Assembly (NCBI GenBank): GCA_016870945.1
Contig: VGAH01000030.1
Span: 1 to 10,814, forward strand
Reading direction: 5' to 3'
Origin: Actinomycetota bacterium
Lineage (GTDB): Bacteria; Actinomycetota; Actinomycetes; S36-B12; UBA5976
Length of the DNA stretch: 10,814 nt
Shown here: positions 1-5,695 of the stretch, one piece after another
Layout of the letters: the number at the start of each line of letters is the position of its first letter
Numbering within the stretch: the stretch's first letter is position 1
The notes under the pieces: generated by a model
Database searches by the model: none
Seen by the model: the letters and a program-made list of their open reading frames with translations, nothing else
What the model was told of the DNA's origin: nothing
Program-made: the position numbers and the translations under genes

Positions 1-457
1 CCACCAAAAAAACCCGAGAAAGCCCGAACTCATTAGTGGTATCGACCCAAGGTGTTGCTTCTTCAGGCGTTAGGTCTGGCGTGATTACCCCAACACCCCC
101 GCCTGCGGCAAGAGTGCGAGCGAAACACCCTAACCCGAAGCGCTCGATCGGGTTCCAATAAGACATGACCAAGATTGGCGCGCCGAATTTTGTGGCTTCG
201 GCTGCTAACTCCAGCACCTTCGAAGTCGTGATGCCGTTTGCCAAAGCCATCTCAACCGCTCGTTGAATAACAGGGCCATCCATCAGTGGGTCGCTATAGG
301 GAAGACCGATTTCGACAACGTCAACTCCTGAGGTAACCAACGTTTCAATGGCAAGTAGCGAACTTTCGAAATCAGGAAACCCTGCCGGCAAATAGCCAAT
401 CAACAACGCACGGTTCTCAGCCCTGGCGCGTGAAAAAGACTCGGTGAGCTGATTCAT
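1..457 (-). CDS. trpA: Tryptophan synthase alpha subunit, 3' end off the left edge
   Basis: Catalyses cleavage of indole-3-glycerol phosphate to indole and glyceraldehyde-3-phosphate in the cytoplasmic alpha2-beta2 tryptophan synthase; indole then passes to TrpB. My translation of the first 152 codons shows the TIM-barrel N-terminal half: LLIGYLPAGFPD at 18-29, VVEIGLPYSDPLMDGPVIQ from 47, and VMSYWNPIERFG further on. The two catalytic acids fall at Glu49 and Asp60, the numbering used for the enterobacterial enzyme. The ATG shares one base with the trpB stop (TAATG), and an AAGGG ribosome site lies 8 bases upstream inside trpB, so the start is well supported and coupling to trpB is likely. 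The C-terminal part, roughly 110 residues in typical family members, is outside the window, so intactness there cannot be judged. Confidence 0.97.
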   Translation of the reverse strand, partial: MNQLTESFSRARAENRALLIGYLPAGFPDFESSLLAIETLVTSGVDVVEIGLPYSDPLMDGPVIQRAVEMALANGITTSKVLELAAEATKFGAPILVMSYWNPIERFGLGCFARTLAAGGGVGVITPDLTPEEATPWVDTTNEFGLSRVFLV

Positions 458-1683
458 TACTGCTGCCCTTGCTGAAACCACCTCTGTGCGGTCTCTACAT
501 CTTTATCGCCGCGGCCAGACAAGTTGACCAAGATGATTGCATCTGGCCCGAGTTGTTTGCCTAGCGTCATGACACCTGCTAATGCGTGCGCAGTTTCAAT
601 GGCAGGCAATATTCCTTCAGTCTTGGCTAATTTCGAAAATGCATTCATTGCTTCTGTGTCAGTTACTGGGTGGTACTGCACCCGTCCGCTCTCATGCAAG
701 AAGGCGTGTTCTGGCCCGACGCCCGGGTAATCCAAACCAGCCGAGATTGAGTGGCTCTCAAGGGTTTGTCCGTCGTCGTCTTGTAGCACGTAAGAGCGAG
801 CACCGTGCAAAACCCCGGGGGTGCCACCGCTTATCGCGGCCGCATGAAAACCAGTTGCCACCCCGTCGCCACCTGCTTCATAGCCATGCAGTTGCACCGA
901 TTCGTCATCGATGAAAGGTGCGAAGATGCCGATCGCATTCGAGCCACCACCTACGCATGCAGCCACTGCGTCTGGCAGCCTGCCAAAGTTTTCAAGAACT
1001 TGCGCCCTGGCCTCGTCACCGATGACCCGCTGAAACTCCCGCACCATAGAAGGAAACGGATGCGGGCCGGTAACGGTGCCTAACACGTAATGGGTGCTTT
1101 CGACATTAGTTACCCAATCACGCATGGCCTCGTTTATCGCGTCTTTGAGTGTTCGGCTGCCAGTAGTAACGGGCACTACTTCAGCACCTAACAACTTCAT
1201 TCTTGTGACGTTTAAGGCTTGGCGCCTGGTGTCTTCTTCACCCATATAAACAACGCAATCAAGCCCCATCAACGCGGCTGCCGTTGCGGTTGCGACCCCG
1301 TGCTGGCCGGCGCCTGTCTCGGCGATGACTCGCGTCTTACCCATCCGTTTGGTCAGCAGGGTTTGCCCGAGCACGTTGTTTATCTTGTGAGATCCGGTGT
1401 GATTTAGGTCTTCACGTTTTAACAATATTGTCGCACCGCCGCACTCAGCACCAAACCGCTTTGCGTTAGTCAGAGCAGTAGGACGACCGTCGAAATCCCG
1501 CAAAAGCGAATCGAGTTCTGCGCGAAAGTTTGGTTCAGAGAGTGCACTTCGATAAGCGACATCAAGTTCATCGAGTGCACTAATCAAGGCTTCGGGAACA
1601 AAACGACCACCGAAACGGCCAAAGTGACCGACCGGCTGTTCGACTAGCTGCTGGGCTTCTTGGTGTCTAGTTGCAGCAGTCAC
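457..1683 (-). CDS. trpB: Tryptophan synthase beta subunit
   Basis: PLP-dependent subunit that condenses indole with L-serine to give L-tryptophan, partner of TrpA. The 408 residues match the family's usual length of about 390-410. The fold-type II signature HTGSHKINN carries the Schiff-base lysine at Lys100. ETGAGQHG begins at Glu122, the catalytic glutamate equivalent. GGGSN at 245-249 is the PLP phosphate-binding loop, and SGRGDKD at 389-395 ends the family signature. No key residue is missing. The start is GTG, overlapping the trpC stop by four bases (GTGA). No clear Shine-Dalgarno sequence stands ahead of it and no better start is nearby, so translation probably depends on ribosomes finishing trpC. 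It overlaps the trpA start by one base downstream. It looks like the standard TrpB1 of a complete synthase rather than the stand-alone TrpB2 type, as trpA is adjacent. Confidence 0.98.
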   Translation of the reverse strand: MTAATRHQEAQQLVEQPVGHFGRFGGRFVPEALISALDELDVAYRSALSEPNFRAELDSLLRDFDGRPTALTNAKRFGAECGGATILLKREDLNHTGSHKINNVLGQTLLTKRMGKTRVIAETGAGQHGVATATAAALMGLDCVVYMGEEDTRRQALNVTRMKLLGAEVVPVTTGSRTLKDAINEAMRDWVTNVESTHYVLGTVTGPHPFPSMVREFQRVIGDEARAQVLENFGRLPDAVAACVGGGSNAIGIFAPFIDDESVQLHGYEAGGDGVATGFHAAAISGGTPGVLHGARSYVLQDDDGQTLESHSISAGLDYPGVGPEHAFLHESGRVQYHPVTDTEAMNAFSKLAKTEGILPAIETAHALAGVMTLGKQLGPDAIILVNLSGRGDKDVETAQRWFQQGQQ

Positions 1684-2471
1684 GATCTGGCATGGCGAGC
1701 CGACGGGTGTGCCCCTGCGGTAACCAACTCATGCACCATCGCTTGCGGGTCGCCACTTTTCACAAGGGATTGCCCGACTAACACAGCATCAACGCCTGCG
1801 TACGCGTATGAGAGCAAGTCGTGAGGCCCTCGAATGCCTGACTCAGCAACGGTAATGAGCTCATCTGGCACCTTCGGAACAAGCCGCACGACGGACTCTC
1901 GTGAAATCTCTAACGAATGAAGATTACGAGCGTTGATACCAATGATCTGGGCACCTGCGGCAACTGCTCTGTCGAGCTCATCTACGTCGTGCACCTCAAC
2001 CAAAGGTATGAGGCCGATTGATTGTGCTCTCTCGATCAAGGCAACTAGTGCGTTTTGGTCTAGCGCTGCCACTATCAATAGGGCTGCGTCGGCACCGGCT
2101 GCACGTGCCTCCCACAGTTGGTAACTCGTCAAGATGAAGTCTTTGCATAAGACGGGCACTTCGACGGCGTTGGCAACTTCTTTCAGGTCTTGCATGCTGC
2201 CTTCAAATTTCGAAGGTTCAGTGAGAACGCTCACCATCGAAGCCCCGCCTGCGATGTATTGCTCGGCCAACTTCACTGGGTCAGCTATGTCTGCTAGGTG
2301 CCCCTTACTCGGTGATGCGCGTTTGATCTCAGCGATCACTGCGACCCCGGGCCCGCTTAGGGCGCTGATGACATCGCGCGGCGGTCTGGCCAAATCAGCC
2401 AATCTCTTTACTTCTTCGAGTGCAACCTTGGCTTGACGAACCGAGAGATCCGCTCGCACGCTTGAGAGCAT
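1680..2471 (-). CDS. trpC: Indole-3-glycerol phosphate synthase
   Basis: Converts carboxyphenylamino-deoxyribulose phosphate to indole-3-glycerol phosphate, the substrate of TrpA. The 263 residues form a single TrpC barrel with no fused TrpF domain. The motif AEIKRASPSKG (47-57) supplies Glu48 and Lys50. VPVLCKDFI places the catalytic lysine at Lys110, PLVEVHD places the general acid/base at Glu159, GINARNL gives Asn180, and VAESGI gives Glu210 and Ser211. The last five positions coincide with the numbering of the archaeal enzyme. The ATG lies 32 bases after the stop of the upstream small membrane-protein gene, the largest gap inside the operon. The only upstream purine tract, AGGTAAG, is rather distant, so the ribosome site is weak. 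There is no in-frame alternative start before the upstream stop. The 3' end overlaps trpB by four bases. Confidence 0.97.
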   Translation of the reverse strand: MLSSVRADLSVRQAKVALEEVKRLADLARPPRDVISALSGPGVAVIAEIKRASPSKGHLADIADPVKLAEQYIAGGASMVSVLTEPSKFEGSMQDLKEVANAVEVPVLCKDFILTSYQLWEARAAGADAALLIVAALDQNALVALIERAQSIGLIPLVEVHDVDELDRAVAAGAQIIGINARNLHSLEISRESVVRLVPKVPDELITVAESGIRGPHDLLSYAYAGVDAVLVGQSLVKSGDPQAMVHELVTAGAHPSARHARS

Positions 2472-2503
2472 GTCGTTTAAGAAACTTACCTGGGTGCGGA
2501 CTA

Positions 2504-2734
2504 TTACTTAGCTCCGAACCCCATGACTTGCAAAATCTTGCCAACGACCAAGGCAACGAAAACCAAAGCTACGCAGCCCCAAAACCATGCCCAGGCCCCG
2601 AGAATGACGGCAAGTGTTCCGACGGCAAAAGCCACGATTATCAGAAAGACTGTCACCCACGAAGCTAAAGACTGACCGTGATTGTCTTTTTCTTCCGACT
2701 CAGATTCTTCTGATTTTTGGCCGTAAGCGTTCAC
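2504..2734 (-). CDS. Small two-helix membrane protein, HGxxPAAW-type, in the trp operon
   Basis: A 76-residue protein resembling the actinobacterial HGxxPAAW family, which commonly sits beside trpC and has no established function. What is visible: an acidic, Ser/Glu-rich cytoplasm-like N-terminus (residues 1-18), the sequence HGQSLASW at 19-26 where the family signature lies, then two hydrophobic helices at about 27-48 and 50-68, ending in VGKILQVMGFG, which resembles the family's C-terminus. The signature is degenerate: the proline and first alanine are replaced by Leu-Ser. The only usable start is a GTG with no good ribosome site, 16 bases past the stop of the preceding membrane-protein gene; coupling is likely. 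Its position between trpE and trpC suggests co-expression with tryptophan biosynthesis. Any role in transport or regulation would be a guess. Confidence 0.82.
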   Translation of the reverse strand: MNAYGQKSEESESEEKDNHGQSLASWVTVFLIIVAFAVGTLAVILGAWAWFWGCVALVFVALVVGKILQVMGFGAK

Positions 2735-2750
2735 GAAAGATATTCTGGCA

Positions 2751-3338
2751 TCACGGCTTCTGGGTGCCTTTTGTGAGGTCTAACCCGGCATCTTGTGCGT
2801 CCCAAATAGCTAGGTGGTCGGTAGCACCGGTGCGGTATGAATCACGCTCGTACTTCGTAGCTTTTTGGCTCTCGGCTACCCGCTTTCTGGCTGTTACCGC
2901 TAGCCAGGTGGCAACTACTAGAACCCCAACGCAGGCGATCGTGTAAATCGACGCTGTGACGTACGAAACGCCAGCAACCGAGATCTCACCTTGACTAGAA
3001 AGCGTTGATTGGGCGGCATCAACGCCTGACTGTGACGGATCTAGCAAGAAACTCAAGCCCACGTATGCACTAGCCCCGCCCGCACCCAACCAGAAGAAAA
3101 CGATTAAATAGATTAAGAATCCGCGGATCGCCAGTAGAGCCAATGAGGCAGCTAGAACGACCAATAGCGCCGGTGACCCGATCTGCGCGATGGCTGAGCC
3201 AGTAAGGGGCTCTTCGACCACAGGCAGGCCTGGCTCGATTAGTTCTAGCCTCACCCAAACTTGGGGTAAGCACAAAAGTGCCGCCCCGGCTAAAAGCGCA
3301 GATATGAATGCGGCCCAAACCTTGTTGCGCGTTGTCAA
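2751..3338 (-). CDS. Trp operon-associated four-helix membrane protein (TIGR02234-like)
   Basis: A 195-residue integral membrane protein in the position of the actinobacterial family found next to trpE (Trp_oprn_chp, TIGR02234), whose function is not established. Predicted helices by hydrophobicity are at about 8-26, 52-71, 74-98 and 127-149, with a short external loop between helices 1 and 2 and a larger one (about 99-126) between 3 and 4. A charged tail (150-195) contains RKR, a KYERDSYRT stretch and AIWDAQDAG; the last resembles the WDALxxGxDPT ending common in this family. The start is TTG, overlapping the trpE stop as TTGA, with AGCAGG six bases upstream; the next possible starts would cut into helix 1. 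The overlap shows operon membership with trpE. A link to tryptophan or indole movement across the membrane is only suggested by position. Confidence 0.87.
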   Translation of the reverse strand: MTTRNKVWAAFISALLAGAALLCLPQVWVRLELIEPGLPVVEEPLTGSAIAQIGSPALLVVLAASLALLAIRGFLIYLIVFFWLGAGGASAYVGLSFLLDPSQSGVDAAQSTLSSQGEISVAGVSYVTASIYTIACVGVLVVATWLAVTARKRVAESQKATKYERDSYRTGATDHLAIWDAQDAGLDLTKGTQKP

Positions 3339-4903
3339 TTCAGGCCTGCTTTCGCGCGGGCAATTGCATCAATAACTACCTGGGCTTTGGCTTGGCATTC
3401 AGCATCTTCTCTCTCAGGTACTGAGTCGAGCACGACACCAGCCCCAGCTTGTACTGCTACTCGATCGGCGAATGCCACTGCAGTTCGAATCGCTATTGCC
3501 ATATCAGCATTCCCCGCGAAATCAAAATAACCGACCGCCCCGCCGTAAACACCCCGCCCAACAGGTTCAAGTTCGTCGATTATTTCGATGGCGCGAACTT
3601 TCGGGGCGCCTGAAAGAGTTCCTGCCGGAAAGGTGGCCATCACCGCGGTGACAGGGTCAACACCTTGGGCTAGCTCTGACTCTAAAGTTGAAACCAGATG
3701 CATCACGTGGCTGTACTTCTCGACCTTCATGAACTCCGTGACGCTCACACTGCCTGGTGTGCTAACCCTCGACAAATCGTTTCGACCGAGGTCTACCAGC
3801 ATAAGATGTTCTGACCTTTCTTTTTCATCTTCGAGAAGGTCTTGTTCGATTCGCGCATCATCAATTGAATCTGTGCCTCTTGGCCTTGTTCCAGCGATCG
3901 GGTGCATCTTCAGGCGCCCCTGACTTAGGGTCACCAAAGCCTCAGGGCTCGAGCCAGCTATGGCGAACATTGATTTTGGCGGGCTCTCTTGGTTGGGTAC
4001 GCGCAGAAAATAGAGATACGGCGAAGGGTTCGTGGCCCTGAGCGCTCTATATATATCAAGGGGGTCAGTTGGGGCCTCTACTTCAAAGCGCTGCGAAAGC
4101 ACGATTTGAAACGCATCGCCAGCCTGAATATGAGCCTGGGCTCGCCTGACTGAGCTCACGTACTGATCGGGTTTGGTGATTCGTGTCAAAACGCCTTTAC
4201 TTTTTTCGGCTGATGAGGGTCTGCTTGGTTGCTTGGCGGCTGGGGCAAACTCAAGTTGGGATTTCATTTTCGCCAAGCGCTCACAAGCGCTAGCCCACGC
4301 CTCGTCAACGCCTTGGTCAGTACCGTCAAAATTGATCGCGTTTGCTATTAGCGTCAAGTGGCCGTCGTGATGATCGAGTACCGCAAGATCTGTCACCAGC
4401 CAAAAGACCCCGTCCGGCACTTCTTCATCGTTTGAGGTCTGCTTAGGTAATTGTTCGACGTGGCGAACCACGTCAAACCCGAGGTAGCCAACCAAGCCGC
4501 CGGTAAATGGCGGGAGGGAATCGTCGGCTCGGGTGTGAAGAAGTGCAACGGCTTGTCGCAACAAACTTAAGAAATCACCGTGATGATCTAGCCCTACGGG
4601 CACTCGGCCCGACCACTTAGCCAGCGGGCCGTTTGCAGTAAGAACTGCCACAGCACCTAGGCCAACGAACGAGTAGCGAGACCAAGACTTGCCGTTCTCT
4701 GCCGATTCGAACAAGAAAGACCCGGGCACCTCTGCCGCCAGCGCGCGATAGAGGCTTACCGGGGTCAGGTCATCGGCGAGGAATCTCGTCCAAACGGGGA
4801 TGACCTTGGCGCCTTGTGCAATAAGGCGAAACTCGCTTAAGTTCGGGGTGATTGCAGGCGTTGGCGTTGGCGTTGGGGTTGGCAGTGGAATTGGCGAAGT
4901 CAC
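3335..4903 (-). CDS. trpE: Anthranilate synthase component I
   Basis: Chorismate-using subunit that, with the glutaminase TrpG, makes anthranilate, the first committed step to tryptophan. Using the GTG at 4903 gives 522 residues, near the actinobacterial norm. FLFESAENGKSW (from 63) is the N-terminal feedback site, with Phe replacing the second Leu of LLES but the serine kept at 67. NPSPYLYFL is at 292-300. The chorismate-binding motifs follow in order: PIAGTRPRG (335-343), DLGRNDLSRV (371-380), GAPKVRAIEIIDELE (432-446) and GNADMAIAIRT (464-474). The frame stays open to a GTG at 4972 (545 residues), but that extension lacks homologous character and runs into the divergent gene's start region. 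Neither GTG has a good ribosome site. An unusual Pro-Thr run occupies residues 4-20. Enzyme identity is certain; the exact start is not. No trpG is adjacent. Confidence 0.95.
   Translation of the reverse strand: MTSPIPLPTPTPTPTPAITPNLSEFRLIAQGAKVIPVWTRFLADDLTPVSLYRALAAEVPGSFLFESAENGKSWSRYSFVGLGAVAVLTANGPLAKWSGRVPVGLDHHGDFLSLLRQAVALLHTRADDSLPPFTGGLVGYLGFDVVRHVEQLPKQTSNDEEVPDGVFWLVTDLAVLDHHDGHLTLIANAINFDGTDQGVDEAWASACERLAKMKSQLEFAPAAKQPSRPSSAEKSKGVLTRITKPDQYVSSVRRAQAHIQAGDAFQIVLSQRFEVEAPTDPLDIYRALRATNPSPYLYFLRVPNQESPPKSMFAIAGSSPEALVTLSQGRLKMHPIAGTRPRGTDSIDDARIEQDLLEDEKERSEHLMLVDLGRNDLSRVSTPGSVSVTEFMKVEKYSHVMHLVSTLESELAQGVDPVTAVMATFPAGTLSGAPKVRAIEIIDELEPVGRGVYGGAVGYFDFAGNADMAIAIRTAVAFADRVAVQAGAGVVLDSVPEREDAECQAKAQVVIDAIARAKAGLN
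4857..4880 (+). repeat. Hexanucleotide tandem repeat in the trpE 5' end
   Basis: Three exact copies of GGCGTT (4857-4874) are followed by one copy with a single change, GGGGTT (4875-4880). On the coding minus strand the unit is read as Pro-Thr, giving the PTPTPTPTP run close to the TrpE N-terminus. Because the unit is six bases, gain or loss of a copy keeps the reading frame. The repeat lies upstream of the conserved TrpE domain. Confidence 0.85.
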
Positions 4904-4973
4904 CCGGTCATTGTGTACGTGCAGCCAAGACACCTTCTTTCGCGCCCGCGCTGTGAAATTGCCGAATCTCACT

Positions 4974-4988
4974 TATGGTTTTGGCGTG
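4974..4988 (+). promoter_or_regulatory. Candidate -10 element and leaderless start of the LON-domain gene
   Basis: The hexamer TATGGT (4974-4979) fits the actinobacterial TAnnnT -10 pattern and is followed by six bases and then an in-frame GTG at 4986. That spacing would put the transcription start at or beside the GTG, as in leaderless messages. No Shine-Dalgarno sequence precedes this GTG, which agrees. No convincing -35 is visible, and the element is short, so this is a candidate only. Confidence 0.4.
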
Positions 4989-5681
4989 CCAACTGCAGGT
5001 AGCGCGGATTCAAGCCTGGGTTCATTGCCGTTGTTTCCTCTTTCGACGGTGTTCGTGCCCGGCATGGTGCTGCCACTTCGTATCTTCGAACCCCGCTATC
5101 GCCAGTTGATCGTGGATCTGAAGTCACAGCCCCAAAACCGGCGCTGTTTTGGCATCGTTGCCATAAAGGACGGGTGGGAGGTAGGCGAACAGGCCGCACG
5201 AACCCTCTACCCAGTAGGCACGACGGCGCAGTTGCAACAAGTGACAGACCTTCCTGAGGGCGAATACTTCATCACCGTTTTAGGCGGCCCCAGATTCCAA
5301 CTAGAAGATGTAGATACCGAAAGCCGCAGTTACTTGACCGCCTCGGTTACCGATTTGCCAGACGATTCAGGGGTTTGTGCGCCCGAATTAGTCGAAACCG
5401 CACAGGCGTTATTGCTGGAGTATCGAGGGGTCACCCAGGGTTGGCTCGGCGGAAACGACGCAGGGCTGCCAGTGCCTAACAACCCGGTTGATCTTTCTTA
5501 CGCAATCACCTCTTCGGTGTTGCTAGAAGTACGCGAACGCCAGTCACTATTGCAGTGCAGCGACGCCTGTTCGAGGCTCAAATTAGGAATCGATTTCATG
5601 CGCCGAGAGATCACATTGGCTGAGCAGCTACCGAGCGTGCCGGCGCCGCAAATGATGCAGGTAACGCACTCAACCAACTAG
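4986..5681 (+). CDS. Stand-alone LON substrate-binding domain protein
   Basis: A 231-residue protein (from the GTG at 4986) consisting of a LON N-terminal substrate-binding domain without the AAA+ ATPase or Ser-Lys protease of Lon. The domain opens with SLPLFPLSTVFVPGMVLPLRIFEPRYRQL (about 13-41) and continues through FGIVAI, PVGTTAQL, and YFITVLGGPRF, all typical of the family. The helical second half includes VLLEVRERQSLLQ and ends with a short tail after LAEQLP. Such proteins are widespread in Actinomycetota; their role is unproven, perhaps binding unfolded or target proteins. The frame remains open back to an ATG at 4800, but that reading crosses the antisense of trpE and is rejected. A GTG at 4953 is the other possible start. 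It is the only complete plus-strand gene here, divergent from trpE and convergent with dnaE. Confidence 0.88.
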   Translation: MPTAGSADSSLGSLPLFPLSTVFVPGMVLPLRIFEPRYRQLIVDLKSQPQNRRCFGIVAIKDGWEVGEQAARTLYPVGTTAQLQQVTDLPEGEYFITVLGGPRFQLEDVDTESRSYLTASVTDLPDDSGVCAPELVETAQALLLEYRGVTQGWLGGNDAGLPVPNNPVDLSYAITSSVLLEVRERQSLLQCSDACSRLKLGIDFMRREITLAEQLPSVPAPQMMQVTHSTN

Positions 5682-5695
5682 AAGTTGGTTTTCTT
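5672..5695 (+). terminator. Rho-independent-type terminator at the end of the LON-domain gene
   Basis: An exact eight-base inverted repeat, AACCAACT (5672-5679) and AGTTGGTT (5683-5690), encloses a three-base loop and is followed directly by TTCTT. The left arm overlaps the last codons and the TAG stop (5679-5681). The T-rich side lies only on the plus strand, so it should act mainly on the LON-gene transcript, just before the dnaE stop codon on the opposite strand. The stem is AT-rich, so its strength is probably modest. Confidence 0.65.

Noticed and set aside
582..914. Plus-strand open frames of 60-110 codons across trpB, trpC, trpE and dnaE
   Set aside because: They are antisense shadows of strongly conserved enzymes, with arginine/serine-rich or low-complexity translations and no recognisable domain or ribosome site.
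4800..4985. Long N-terminal extension of the LON-domain protein (open to an ATG at 4800)
   Set aside because: The extension is the antisense of the trpE 5' end, gives a low-complexity GVGVGVG stretch from the trpE repeat, and precedes the conserved LON domain by about 75 residues. Starts at 4986 or 4953 fit better.
4904..4985. trp leader peptide or attenuator ahead of trpE
   Set aside because: Only one TGG codon occurs in this stretch in the trpE frame, with no cluster of Trp codons and no hairpin followed by a T-run on the minus strand.
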